Shown piece after piece: positions 43,561 to 52,399 of a DNA stretch of 64,000 nucleotides. The notes beneath the pieces are model-generated. The model had not been told where the DNA came from. It did no database searches and worked only from the letters and a program-made list of their open reading frames with translations. Position 1 is the stretch's first letter. Each line of letters starts with the position of its first letter. The position numbers were made by a program, and so were the translations under genes. The DNA comes from Bacteroidota bacterium (GTDB taxonomy: Bacteria; Bacteroidota; Bacteroidia; Chitinophagales; Chitinophagaceae): assembly GCA_947460175.1 (NCBI GenBank), contig CANHGW010000010.1, positions 1-64,000 of the forward strand. Direction: 5' to 3'.

Positions 43561-44331
43561 ATGAATTTGAATTTAAAACGCCCCATTGCTTGTGTAGATC
43601 TTGAAACTACTGGTGTAAGCATTACACAAGATAGAATAGTGGAAATATCCATTATAAAAATACACCCCGATGGGAAACAAGAAATCAAAACACGACGAAT
43701 CAATCCGGGTATTCCAATACCGGCTGAAGCTAGCGCTGTGCATGGCATCTATGATAAAGATGTAGAAAACGAACCTAGTTTCAAGGAATTGGCAAACGGC
43801 ATTAAACAATTTCTTGATAGTTGTGACTTATGTGGTTTTAACTCTAATAAATTTGATTTCCCCATCCTTACTGAAGAATTTTTACGAATAGGATTAGAAG
43901 TAAATTTTAGAGATCGGCATTTAGTGGATGTACAACAGATTTTTTTCAAAAAAGAACCAAGAAGTCTTTCTGCAGCTTACAAATACTACTGTGACAAGGA
44001 GATTGTAAATGCACATAGTGCCGAGGCAGATGCTTTAGCAACGATTGAAATTTTATTTTCACAAGTAGAACGCTATGCTGATCTTGAGAATAATGTTGAA
44101 TTTCTTGGGAATTATTCAAAAGGGGACGACTTTCTCGACTATTCTCGTCGCATAAGAGTTGTTAATAACATTCCTGTATTCAATTTTGGAAAATATAAAG
44201 ACAAACCAGTGGCTGAAGTTCTAAAGAAGGAACCTCAATATTATGACTGGATGATGAAAGGTGATTTTGCGTTAGACACAAAAAATGTAGTCGGAAAAAT
44301 ATTTCATGATACCATGTTAAAAAAATTATAA
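43561..44331 (+). CDS. DnaQ-like 3'-5' exonuclease
   Basis: The 256-residue protein begins with a DEDD exonuclease domain. Exo I is CVDLETTGV (Asp12, Glu14), Exo II is GFNSNKFDFPIL (about 92-103) and Exo III is HSAEADALATIE (about 150-161, with HxAxxD). The last 60 residues (FNFGKYKDKPVAEVLKKEP, YYDWMMKGDF) resemble the small DUF3820-like quorum seen after exonuclease domains in Bacteroidota. It may proofread or trim nucleic acids as a free-standing nuclease. A CACCTTTG element ends about 5 bases before the ATG, suggesting little or no leader. Confidence 0.9.
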   Translation: MNLNLKRPIACVDLETTGVSITQDRIVEISIIKIHPDGKQEIKTRRINPGIPIPAEASAVHGIYDKDVENEPSFKELANGIKQFLDSCDLCGFNSNKFDFPILTEEFLRIGLEVNFRDRHLVDVQQIFFKKEPRSLSAAYKYYCDKEIVNAHSAEADALATIEILFSQVERYADLENNVEFLGNYSKGDDFLDYSRRIRVVNNIPVFNFGKYKDKPVAEVLKKEPQYYDWMMKGDFALDTKNVVGKIFHDTMLKKL

Positions 44332-44406
44332 GTCTATACTATTCTTAGAAGAATGAGGTTTTTTATTAACTTCGCCTACTAAATTTACAATTCAACATTC
44401 CCTTTT

Positions 44407-45111
44407 TTGAGCAATATCGTTATAATACCAACGTACAATGAAATCGAAAATATCGAACAGATAATTCGTAAGGTATTTTCGTTGTCGAAGGTTTTTCATT
44501 TATTGATAGTTGATGATGGCTCTCCAGATGGAACGGCCGATAAAGTAAAACAATTACAACTTGAATATTCGGATAAGCTTTTCATACTTGAACGAAAAGG
44601 CAAACAAGGACTAGGAACAGCATACATTGCTGGCTTCAAGTGGTGTCTTGCCAAGGGATATGAATATATATTTGAAATGGATGCCGATTTTTCTCATAAT
44701 CCGAACGACCTTGAAAGACTCCATGACGCCTGTGCAAACGATGGCTTTGACATCGCCGTAGGCTCACGATATGTAAATGGAGGCAAGGTCGAAAACTGGC
44801 CCATGAATAGAATCCTCATATCATATGGCGCATCAGTCTATGTTAGATTAATAACATGGATGCCTGTAAAGGATTGCACAGCAGGATTTGTTTGTTATTC
44901 TCGTAAAGTGTTAGAGACAATCGACCTCGATTCAATCCAATTTATTGGTTATGCATTTCAAATTGAAATGAAATACAGAGCGTGGAAAAAAGGATTTAAA
45001 ATCAAAGAAATTCCAATCACCTTCGTAGATCGAAAAGAAGGTATTTCAAAAATGACGAAAGGAATCGTAAAAGAAGCGATTACAGGTGTGTGGAAAATGA
45101 AGTTTTCCTAA
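44407..45111 (+). CDS. Polyprenol monophosphomannose synthase-like GT2 glycosyltransferase
   Basis: The 234-residue protein is a GT-A fold transferase: IVIIPTYNEIENIEQI (about 4-19), LIVDDGSPDGTADKV, the DAD metal motif in EMDADFSHNP (about 94-103), and the DCTAGFVCYSR acceptor block. These match dolichyl/polyprenyl-phosphate mannose synthases, which load a lipid-linked mannose for glycosylation or wall glycans. No ATG is available at the conserved N-terminus, so the start is a TTG at 44407. It converges on the CDP-sugar operon with 3 bases between stops. Confidence 0.88.
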   Translation: MSNIVIIPTYNEIENIEQIIRKVFSLSKVFHLLIVDDGSPDGTADKVKQLQLEYSDKLFILERKGKQGLGTAYIAGFKWCLAKGYEYIFEMDADFSHNPNDLERLHDACANDGFDIAVGSRYVNGGKVENWPMNRILISYGASVYVRLITWMPVKDCTAGFVCYSRKVLETIDLDSIQFIGYAFQIEMKYRAWKKGFKIKEIPITFVDRKEGISKMTKGIVKEAITGVWKMKFS

Positions 45112-45114
45112 ACA

Positions 45115-45990
45115 TTATTTCAAATGCTGTTTTACAAAATCATCTACATTACTAAATAAAAAAGTAGGATACAACGTTGAAAATTTTGATTTCAACAAAC
45201 CACCATTCAATGGCCGAGCAGCAGGTTGCTTCAAGTCTAATGTGAGAATTGGTGTTAATTCATATACTGCTTCTGGAAAATATTTCAATACAGTCAATGC
45301 TAACTCCACCCTATTCATCCAATCGGTACTTGCTATATGAAATATTCCATTATGTTGATCATTTAATAATAAATACATTGCCTTGGCAATATCCATCGCA
45401 TTAACTGGTGTGGCATATTGATCGGATGGCAACTTCAAACTCAACTGTTGATTGTTCAAGCATTGCTCAATGATACGTGATACAAAATTTTTATTTCTCA
45501 CTTCATGTCCATAGACATTTGTAATACGTAATACCAAACAAGCTGATCCCATTTCGGTAAGCACTGCTTGCTCAGCTTCTAATTTATGCCGTGCATACAC
45601 ACTCAACGGATTCAATGGAGCATCTTCATGATAGGGTCCATTCTTCCCGTCAAAAACATAATCTGTTGAAATATATACAAGCTTTGCATTGAACCTTTTT
45701 GATATCTCTATTAAATTCAAAGTGGATTGTACCGTTTTTTGATAACTTTCTTCAATATGATCTTCACAATAATCTACATGAGTCAATGCACCACAATGTA
45801 TGATTACATCAGGACGAAAGGCATCTATATCAAAATTAAGTGGATTTATAGGATTCAATGTATCAAAAAAAACAGTGTTATCGGTAGGAAATGAAAAATA
45901 AGATCCCACTACATTACACCCCATAGACGAAAAGTGTTTGAGACAATTACCTCCTACTAATCCTGAAGCACCTGAAATAAATATTTTCAT
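45115..45990 (-). CDS. RmlD-like NAD(P)-dependent sugar-nucleotide reductase
   Basis: This 291-residue SDR has ISGASGLVGGNC (Rossmann loop, about 4-15), the STDYVFDGKNGPYHEDAPLNP block (split around 108-128) and YARHKLEAE (YxxxK near 131-135). This matches dTDP-4-dehydrorhamnose reductase and relatives. It is last in the operon rfbF, rfbG, rmlC-like, rmlD-like, so it probably reduces the 4-keto group of a CDP-linked sugar rather than a dTDP one. AscF in CDP-ascarylose synthesis is one precedent for such a reductase. The gap to the preceding gene is 9 bases. Confidence 0.85.
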   Translation of the reverse strand: MKIFISGASGLVGGNCLKHFSSMGCNVVGSYFSFPTDNTVFFDTLNPINPLNFDIDAFRPDVIIHCGALTHVDYCEDHIEESYQKTVQSTLNLIEISKRFNAKLVYISTDYVFDGKNGPYHEDAPLNPLSVYARHKLEAEQAVLTEMGSACLVLRITNVYGHEVRNKNFVSRIIEQCLNNQQLSLKLPSDQYATPVNAMDIAKAMYLLLNDQHNGIFHIASTDWMNRVELALTVLKYFPEAVYELTPILTLDLKQPAARPLNGGLLKSKFSTLYPTFLFSNVDDFVKQHLK

Positions 45991-45999
45991 AGTTGAGTT

Positions 46000-46542
46000 T
46001 TAAAAAGGGGATTTAAAATCGGCCAAGGATACAAATGAATAATCTCTTTCGGATAATATTGGATTTGATATTGGCCAGTCTAGTCCAAAACTATCATAAC
46101 GAACTCCATCATCACTCGCTTTATGATAAACACCATCTACGAAATAAAACGTTGTAGTATTATCTTCCAAGGAGACAAAACCATGTGCAAATCCTTTGGG
46201 GATATACAATGCTTGATTATTTTCGAATGATAATATTGCTGATACGTACTGACCATAGGTTTTTGAATTTTTACGTAAATCCAAGGCTATGTCCATGATT
46301 TTACCTGAGGTGCAAAATACTAATTTAGCATGATCAAATGGAGGGTGATGAAAATGCATCCCACGTATTACATCTTTATTGGAAATAGAATAAAAACTTT
46401 CTTTTAAAATAAAATCAATTCCAGCTTCTTGCATAGAAGCATTGTGAAACGTTTTTACAAAGGTTCCTCTGTTGTCTTCGGCTCTGAATTGATGAATCAG
46501 TTTCACCGACGGAATAGCTGTATCTTCAAATGTAAAATTCAT
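46000..46542 (-). CDS. RmlC-like sugar-nucleotide epimerase
   Basis: The 180-residue cupin matches dTDP-4-dehydrorhamnose 3,5-epimerase. Blocks include FRAEDNRGTFVKTFHN, the substrate-binding RGMHFHHPPFDHAKLV and YIPKGFAHGFVSL, then YDSFGLDWP. In E. coli RmlC a His of the first block and an Asp near the end form the catalytic pair; the His is visible here. Placed after rfbF and rfbG, it would epimerise a CDP-4-keto-6-deoxy sugar, as AscE does in the ascarylose pathway. A 12-base gap separates it from rfbG. Confidence 0.85.
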   Translation of the reverse strand: MNFTFEDTAIPSVKLIHQFRAEDNRGTFVKTFHNASMQEAGIDFILKESFYSISNKDVIRGMHFHHPPFDHAKLVFCTSGKIMDIALDLRKNSKTYGQYVSAILSFENNQALYIPKGFAHGFVSLEDNTTTFYFVDGVYHKASDDGVRYDSFGLDWPISNPILSERDYSFVSLADFKSPF

Positions 46543-46554
46543 AAATTTATATTA

Positions 46555-47655
46555 TCATTCATCATCTGCATTGTCAATACTTCCTTTGAAGTATTCATTG
46601 ATTTGAGTTTGGCATTTAATATCAGCATGCGCAGTATCAAGATACCAAGTAATTGTTTTCGCAACTGCTTCCCTCGAATTATATACAGGACTCCATCCGA
46701 GTTCATGTTTAATTTTTTGAATATCAAGACTCAATGAAGCTGCTTCATGTAATTTAGAAGGATTATCTATGACTGTATAAGAACCTTTTCCTGCCAATTG
46801 AATAGCCATTTTAGTTAAATCTTCTACGGTTAATACATCACCATCTTCTGGACCAATGTTGTAGGATGTATCATAGCTATAGGGTGAAGTTGCTAGTTGC
46901 GCACCTAGCATTAAATAGACACCCAAAGGTTCAAGCACATGTTGCCAAGGTCTTGTAGCAGATGGGTTACGTAGTTCGATCACTTCATCACGTTGTATTG
47001 CACGAATAATATCAGGTATGATTCTATTATCAGCAAAATCGCCCCCTCCTATTACATTCCCAGCTCTTACCGAAGCAATTGGTTTTATAAATGAGTTTTT
47101 TTTCTCTGAATTAAAAAAAGATGAACGATAGGAAGATATAATAATTTCGCAGGCTGCTTTACTTGCTGAATATGGATCGTATCCACCTAGTTTATCGTTT
47201 TCATTAAATGCAGTCCCGTTATCTTTATTCTCATAAACTTTATCAGTTGTAATTAGAACGTTCACACAATTCTTATCAAGCATTCGAATTGCCTCGAGTA
47301 GATTAGCTGTACCTTGTGTATTTACTTCAAACGTATAAAGGGGTTGTTCGTAACCTTTCAACACCAAGGGTTGAGCTGCTAAATGAAAAATATAATCGGG
47401 CTCAAAATACAAAATCTCTTTGCGAAGTCGTTCAGCATCTCGTATATCATTGATTACACTTGAATGACACAAGCTTTCGCCATCAATCAAATTATATAAA
47501 TCATAGCTATGCTCGGGCGCTAATGAATAGCCTTTTACTATAGCACCTAATCTTGCAAGTATTTGCAACATCCAAGTACCTTTGAATCCAGTATGGCCTG
47601 TCAAAAAAACACGCTTACCAGCATATGCTTTTTTAAGTTCAGCTAAGGTTACCAT
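46555..47655 (-). CDS. rfbG: CDP-glucose 4,6-dehydratase
   Basis: This 366-residue SDR begins VFLTGHTGFKGTWM, the RfbG form of the Rossmann loop. It continues with DYIFHLAAQPLV, the ITTDKVYENKD Thr/Asp/Lys catalytic block, YDPYSASKAACE (YxxxK), and AGNVIGGGDFADNRIIPD. It converts CDP-glucose to CDP-4-keto-6-deoxyglucose. I chose the internal ATG at 47655; it overlaps the rfbF stop by 7 bases (ATGGTAA), which implies translational coupling. The longer frame to 47682 would overlap rfbF more. Confidence 0.93.
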   Translation of the reverse strand: MVTLAELKKAYAGKRVFLTGHTGFKGTWMLQILARLGAIVKGYSLAPEHSYDLYNLIDGESLCHSSVINDIRDAERLRKEILYFEPDYIFHLAAQPLVLKGYEQPLYTFEVNTQGTANLLEAIRMLDKNCVNVLITTDKVYENKDNGTAFNENDKLGGYDPYSASKAACEIIISSYRSSFFNSEKKNSFIKPIASVRAGNVIGGGDFADNRIIPDIIRAIQRDEVIELRNPSATRPWQHVLEPLGVYLMLGAQLATSPYSYDTSYNIGPEDGDVLTVEDLTKMAIQLAGKGSYTVIDNPSKLHEAASLSLDIQKIKHELGWSPVYNSREAVAKTITWYLDTAHADIKCQTQINEYFKGSIDNADDE

Positions 47656-48425
47656 TTTTTCCAAAGTGGATTTGTGAGCCATAATTTTTCGAGTTCTTCT
47701 TTATCACGCATGGTATCCATGCACTTCCAAAATCCACGATGTCGGTATCCAACAATTTGTTTTTCCTGAGCAAGGTCATACATTGGTTGCCGTTCCCACA
47801 TTACTTGATCAATCATTGGGTCGGTAAGATAATTTTTTATAGTAGGTTCTATCACAAAAAAGCCACCATTGATCCATGTGCCACTATCCTCGGGTTTTTC
47901 TTCAAATTGCAGTACAGTTCCATCTTCATCCATATTGACTACCCCAAATCGACTACTAGGTTGTATAACTGTCATCGTACATACCTTTTTATGTTGCTTA
48001 TGAAAATCAATCGTTGCATTGATATCAACATCTGCAACCCCATCACCATAAGTCAATAGAAAAGGTTCATTGTTGGTATATTGCAGTACCCGTTTTAATC
48101 GACCAGCAGTCATGGTATCGACGCCCGTATCAATCATAGTAACCTTAAATGGCTCTGCATTTGAATTGTGAATTTCAATTTTATTATCGGTAAGATTCAC
48201 AGTTACATCGGCATTGTATTGAAAATAATTGGAAAAATACTCTTTAATCACCCATCCTTTATAACCACAACAAATGATAAATTCATTGTGACCTTGCGCT
48301 GCATATATATTCATAATATGCCACAACATAGGTTTACCACCTATCTCAATCATAGGCTTAGGCTTTAGATGACTTTCTTCTGAAATTCTTGTACCCAATC
48401 CTCCTGCAAACAATACAACTTTCAT
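47649..48425 (-). CDS. rfbF: Glucose-1-phosphate cytidylyltransferase
   Basis: The 258-residue nucleotidyltransferase starts VVLFAGGLGTRISEESHLKP, the RfbF version of the GGxGTR loop. It carries IGGKPMLWHIMNIY, the TYGDGVADVDINA metal site, and WINGGFFVIEP. It makes CDP-glucose from CTP and glucose-1-phosphate. It is the first gene of a four-gene minus-strand operon that commits glucose to a CDP-deoxy-sugar. The specificity for CTP is from family resemblance. Confidence 0.94.
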   Translation of the reverse strand: MKVVLFAGGLGTRISEESHLKPKPMIEIGGKPMLWHIMNIYAAQGHNEFIICCGYKGWVIKEYFSNYFQYNADVTVNLTDNKIEIHNSNAEPFKVTMIDTGVDTMTAGRLKRVLQYTNNEPFLLTYGDGVADVDINATIDFHKQHKKVCTMTVIQPSSRFGVVNMDEDGTVLQFEEKPEDSGTWINGGFFVIEPTIKNYLTDPMIDQVMWERQPMYDLAQEKQIVGYRHRGFWKCMDTMRDKEELEKLWLTNPLWKKW

Positions 48426-48440
48426 AAATTATTTAAATAT

Positions 48441-48472
48441 TAAATGTATAACATATTGAATTCTTGAACAAA
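48441..48472 (-). promoter_or_regulatory. Promoter of the CDP-sugar operon
   Basis: On the minus strand TTTG (48469-48472) and TACATTTA (48441-48448) are separated by 20 bases, the standard -33/-7 spacing for Bacteroidota. The -7 box differs from TAnnTTTG only at the last base and lies 16 bases before the rfbF ATG. Confidence 0.6.
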
Positions 48473-48583
48473 GCAAATAATCTAATTCTCTTTGTTAACA
48501 ATATGTACGTGCAAGATATAAAATTCAAAGTAAATGGCTATAAAATTTGTAGTTAAATGTTCTTTTTTTATTCATTAAAAATA

Positions 48584-48592
48584 TATATTTAC
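48584..48592 (+). promoter_or_regulatory. -7-like box next to the LytTR regulator start
   Basis: TATATTTAC ends 3 bases before the ATG at 48596, giving a predicted leaderless or near-leaderless message. Confidence 0.4.
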
Positions 48593-48595
48593 CTT

Positions 48596-49345
48596 ATGAG
48601 AGTAATCATAGTGGATGATGAAGTAACAAGCTCACAAGTATTGGAAAATTTGATTGAGAACAACTTGCCAGAAATTGAAATCATGGCAGTGTGTAATTCA
48701 GCGTATGATGCTATTGAAAAATTAAATTCTCTTAACCCCGATTTAGTTTTTATGGATATCGAATTGCCAGGCATGACTGGTTTTGATATTTTAGAAAAAA
48801 TCACCTCCATTCAATTTGATATCATTTTTACAACCGCTCATAGTCAATTTGGAATTAAAGCAATTCAATTTTCTGCTATTGATTATTTATTAAAACCAAT
48901 CAATTCAGAAGAACTGATTGAAGCAGTAAACAGGGTTAAAATTCATAAAAAGCATACCAACCCATTGGAGCAAATCAAAATATTATTGGAAAACATTCAT
49001 TTGTATAGCAACAATAATCCTTTCAATCGTATTGCATTTCCTTCTTCTGATGGGCTAAAATTTGTCAATACATCCGAAATAGTACATTGTACTTCATCTA
49101 GTAATTATACCACTATTTTTTTATCAAACAACACAAAACTACTTGTTAGCAAAACACTCAAGGAAATTGAAAACGTGTTGACTCCAACTATTTTTTGCAG
49201 AATACATAATTCCAATTTAGTCAATATAAATTTTATAAAAAAATTCATAAAAGGTGATATCCCATCAATCGAATTAATTGACGGTACAGAATTAGAAGTA
49301 AGTCGCCGAAAAAAAGATGAATTAATCAAAATGCTTAACCTCTAG
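48596..49345 (+). CDS. LytTR-family response regulator
   Basis: The 249-residue protein has a receiver domain (1-115): acidic pair IIVDDE (4-9), phosphoacceptor Asp in LVFMDIELPGMTG (about 54), Thr in FTTAHS and Lys in YLLKPI. A LytTR DNA-binding domain follows (about 145-245): IVHCTSSSNYTTIFL, LKEIENVL, FCRIHNSNLVNINFI. Such regulators are usually driven by a 7TM or LytS-type histidine kinase encoded alongside. None is adjacent here, so it is an orphan whose kinase lies elsewhere. The start at the ATG 48596 excludes 13 non-conserved codons. Confidence 0.93.
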   Translation: MRVIIVDDEVTSSQVLENLIENNLPEIEIMAVCNSAYDAIEKLNSLNPDLVFMDIELPGMTGFDILEKITSIQFDIIFTTAHSQFGIKAIQFSAIDYLLKPINSEELIEAVNRVKIHKKHTNPLEQIKILLENIHLYSNNNPFNRIAFPSSDGLKFVNTSEIVHCTSSSNYTTIFLSNNTKLLVSKTLKEIENVLTPTIFCRIHNSNLVNINFIKKFIKGDIPSIELIDGTELEVSRRKKDELIKMLNL

Positions 49346-49361
49346 ATAACCCAATTAGACT

Positions 49362-49369
49362 TAAATTTG
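49362..49369 (+). promoter_or_regulatory. -7 promoter box for the DUF4412-like gene
   Basis: TAAATTTG matches TAnnTTTG and lies 24 bases before the ATG at 49394. It overlaps the start of the longer frame at 49367, which is therefore rejected. Confidence 0.5.
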
Positions 49370-49393
49370 TATACTTATATAATACAATACTCA

Positions 49394-50032
49394 ATGAAAA
49401 AATCAATATACTTACTTACCCTAGCAATTGCGATGTTGTTTTCGATGACATCATATGCTCAAAAGATTTTTTCAGAGGGACTTATAAAATATGATGTATA
49501 TGTCAACAATGAAACCAAGCCATCTGGCATTTATTTAATCTCAATCAAAAGTGGTAATATTCGACGAGAACTAGCCATGAACAATGGCTATAGCAATGTG
49601 ACTATTTTCAATTTCAAAAGTGGGAACACCTACTCCTTGAACCTTGATAAAGAAAATAAATATGCACTTGAATTGAAACCGGAAGAATTGAAAGAAAAAA
49701 ATAGTCAATTTGCAAATGCACAATTTAAACCATTGAATAAATCAAAGAAATTGTCAGGTTATAATTGTGAAGCCAATGACGTTACTTACAAAGATGGCGA
49801 AACAGTAACGATTTATTTTACCAAAGAATTAGTACCGCAACATGAATCGTTCAATTCGATGTTCCCTGGATTAAATGGGATTCCGCTTGAATATGAAGTG
49901 AAAACTGGCAATAGTATGAATATGAAATTTATCGCGACTATGATCGAAGTGAAAGTGATAGATTCTCAATTATTCACAATTCCTACGGATTATAAAATAG
50001 TATCGAAAGCCGAATTGGATAAAATGAAATAA
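49394..50032 (+). CDS. Secreted beta-rich protein, DUF4412-like
   Basis: The signal peptide (about 1-22, ending TSYAQ) starts at the ATG at 49394. The mature part alternates short beta strands, with EGLIKYDVYVNN at the start, LKPEELKEKNSQF in the middle and a KKLSGYNCEANDV segment (about 125-137). This last is the GY.C-type feature seen in DUF4412 and GLPGLI proteins of Bacteroidota. Two strands later comes YFTKELVP. No enzyme motif is visible. Function is unknown; a periplasmic or lipoprotein-carrier-like fold is a guess. It stands alone between the regulator and pth. Confidence 0.65.
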   Translation: MKKSIYLLTLAIAMLFSMTSYAQKIFSEGLIKYDVYVNNETKPSGIYLISIKSGNIRRELAMNNGYSNVTIFNFKSGNTYSLNLDKENKYALELKPEELKEKNSQFANAQFKPLNKSKKLSGYNCEANDVTYKDGETVTIYFTKELVPQHESFNSMFPGLNGIPLEYEVKTGNSMNMKFIATMIEVKVIDSQLFTIPTDYKIVSKAELDKMK

Positions 50033-50105
50033 TCCCTCGATCTATCTGAATTTCTTTTCAAGATTTGATTAGATTTGTCCCATTATTTTTACAAGAATAG
50101 TTTAC

Positions 50106-50681
50106 ATGAAGTATTTAATCGCTGGATTAGGCAATATTGGTTTTGAATATGTTGAAACACGACACAATATAGGATTTGATGTGGTGGATGTATTTGCCAA
50201 CAAATACAATGCATCTTTTAGAAGCGACCGACTGGCCGATGTATGTGAAATAAAATACAAAGGCAGAACCATTGTATTAATCAAGCCTACTACCTACATG
50301 AATCTGAGCGGACGAGCAGTAAAATACTGGCTCGACAAAGAAAAAATCCCTGTCGAAAACTTATTGGTTATTGTCGATGATTTAGCATTTCCATTGGATG
50401 TACTCAAACTAAAAAAAGGCGGCAGTGATGCCGGACACAATGGACTAAAAAGCATTCATGAATCGTTGGGCACGACCGATTACCCACGACTTCGATTTGG
50501 TATAGGCAATCATTTTGCACAAGGAAAGCAAGTCGATTTTGTACTCGGCAAATGGAAAGACAGTGAAATACCAATGGTCAACTTGAAAGTAAGTAAATGT
50601 GCCGATATCATTGAAAGCTTTGTATCGATAGGACTTGATAGAACAATGAATTTATTCAACAATATAAAATTTACATTATGA
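50106..50681 (+). CDS. pth: Aminoacyl-tRNA hydrolase (peptidyl-tRNA hydrolase)
   Basis: The 191-residue protein has the Pth signatures LIAGLGNIGFEYVETRHNIGF (catalytic His near 20), KPTTYMNLSGRAV and LVIVDDLAFP (catalytic Asp near 93), then GGSDAGHNGLKSIHESLGT. It frees tRNA from stalled peptidyl-tRNA. The stop overlaps the next ATG by 4 bases (ATGA), so the FAH-family gene is translationally coupled to it. Confidence 0.97.
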   Translation: MKYLIAGLGNIGFEYVETRHNIGFDVVDVFANKYNASFRSDRLADVCEIKYKGRTIVLIKPTTYMNLSGRAVKYWLDKEKIPVENLLVIVDDLAFPLDVLKLKKGGSDAGHNGLKSIHESLGTTDYPRLRFGIGNHFAQGKQVDFVLGKWKDSEIPMVNLKVSKCADIIESFVSIGLDRTMNLFNNIKFTL

Positions 50682-51289
50682 AAATATTTTGTGTAGGTAG
50701 AAACTATAGTGAGCATGCTACGGAATTAAAAAACGAAATTCCGGATGCCCCCGTTATTTTCATGAAACCACATACCTCATTGCTGACCGACAACAAGCCA
50801 TTTTACTATCCAAACTTTACAACCGACCTTCATTACGAATGCGAAATCGTATTGAGAATATGTAAAAACGGCAAAGCTGTTTTACCCAAATTTGCTTCAT
50901 CGTATTATGATGCCGTTACTGTCGGGATTGACTTTACGGCTCGTGACTTACAAGACAAACAAAAGCAAAAAGGCTTGCCTTGGGAAATAGCTAAAGCTTT
51001 TGATAACTCAGCTGTATTGGGTAAATGGAAATCGATTGATAGTATAGATATAAAATCACCTTTGCAGTTTTCATTGAAGAAAAATGAACAAAAAGTGCAA
51101 GAAGGTAATACGTCCGATTTATTATTTTCGTTTGATCACATCATCAGTTATGTATCACAATTTTTCTCTTTGAACATGGGTGATTTGATTTATACTGGCA
51201 CACCCAAAGGCGTAGGACCTGTTGCTATTGGCGATCGATTACAAGCATGCTTATTCGATGAAGAATTGTTGAATTTTGAGATAAAATAA
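50678..51289 (+). CDS. Fumarylacetoacetate-hydrolase family protein
   Basis: The 203-residue protein has the FAH fold markers: VGRNYSEHATEL, MKPHTSLL, the metal-binding Glu pair in HYECEIVL and Asp in GIDFTARDLQ, and the end block GDLIYTGTPKGVGPV. Members act as fumarylpyruvate hydrolases, oxaloacetate decarboxylases or related C-C hydrolases; the exact substrate cannot be told. It overlaps pth by 4 bases. Confidence 0.9.
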   Translation: MKIFCVGRNYSEHATELKNEIPDAPVIFMKPHTSLLTDNKPFYYPNFTTDLHYECEIVLRICKNGKAVLPKFASSYYDAVTVGIDFTARDLQDKQKQKGLPWEIAKAFDNSAVLGKWKSIDSIDIKSPLQFSLKKNEQKVQEGNTSDLLFSFDHIISYVSQFFSLNMGDLIYTGTPKGVGPVAIGDRLQACLFDEELLNFEIK

Positions 51290-51292
51290 TAC

Positions 51293-52258
51293 TTACTTAT
51301 CGCGTTTCAATAGCATATCTGCTACTGCATGTAGATGGACTTTATTGCGAGAGACCACAGGTACTTTTTCAAGAAGTTCATAAGCTTGTAATGTATATTT
51401 TTCTATTTCTTGTTGAAGTAAGGACTGAATATTTAATTTTTGAAAGAAGGCCAACGTATCTTTTAATTTCCCCTCATCCGTTCGATTGAGCAAATCATTT
51501 AATTCAATCCGTTCTTGATTATTGGCTACCTCGTAGGCCTTTGCCGATAGATATGTTTTCTTATTGGATAATATATCACCTCCTAGTTGCTTACCAGTTT
51601 CGGCACTTATACCAAAAGCATCGAGATAATCATCTTTCAATTGGAACGCAATCCCTAGGGTTTTACCAAAATTATATAGCACCTCACAACATCCACTTGT
51701 AGCACCGCCCAACACAGCACCTAAGCGCAATGAGGTTGCCAATAGTACAGATGTTTTTAAGGTAATCATTTCCATATATTCATCCATAGTCACAAATGGA
51801 CGTTTTTCAAAGTCCATATCCAACTGTTGTCCTTCGCATATTTGAATAGCTGTTGCATTGAACAATTCAATTACAGTATGTATATACGTTGTATTGATTT
51901 TATTCAAATGTTCGTAGGCAAAGATACTCATTACATCACCCGATAAAATTGCGGTAGAATGGCCGTATTTTTCATGAATAGTTTGAAATCCACGTCGCAA
52001 AGGTGCATCATCCATCAAATCGTCGTGCATTAATGTAAAATTGTGAAATAGCTCAATAGCCGTAGCTGTATTCCAAGCATTTTCATTCAAGGTTGCAAAT
52101 AATTCGTGACTCATAAGGCACAATACAGGTCGCACACGCTTACCACCCATATTGAGTAAATAGCTACATGGCTCATACAGTGATGCTGGATTTTTGGGAA
52201 ACGAATGGCGTCCAAAGAATAATTCAAATTCTGTTAATAATTCGGAGAAAGAATGCAT
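51293..52258 (-). CDS. Polyprenyl (isoprenyl) diphosphate synthase
   Basis: The 321-residue protein has the trans-prenyltransferase motifs: GGKRVRPVLCL, the first Asp-rich motif HDDLMDDAPLRRG (about 78-90) and the second LKDDYLDAFG (about 206-215). It condenses isopentenyl diphosphate with allylic primers to make C15-C20 or longer chains. Products may feed menaquinone side chains, in keeping with mqnB-mqnD in this window, or carotenoids; chain length cannot be read by eye. It converges on the FAH gene. A TACATTTAC box ends 3 bases before its ATG. Confidence 0.92.
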   Translation of the reverse strand: MHSFSELLTEFELFFGRHSFPKNPASLYEPCSYLLNMGGKRVRPVLCLMSHELFATLNENAWNTATAIELFHNFTLMHDDLMDDAPLRRGFQTIHEKYGHSTAILSGDVMSIFAYEHLNKINTTYIHTVIELFNATAIQICEGQQLDMDFEKRPFVTMDEYMEMITLKTSVLLATSLRLGAVLGGATSGCCEVLYNFGKTLGIAFQLKDDYLDAFGISAETGKQLGGDILSNKKTYLSAKAYEVANNQERIELNDLLNRTDEGKLKDTLAFFQKLNIQSLLQQEIEKYTLQAYELLEKVPVVSRNKVHLHAVADMLLKRDK

Positions 52259-52399
52259 TTTGTAAATGTAATATGAATTTTAATTTCAAGCGAAGGAAAT
52301 AGTTTAAAAATTAGTAACAATAAACTAGTTGGCATTGATAGTAATTATTATTTAAACACCAATATAATTAGTATTCAAAATAGATATTTCGGAAAATCG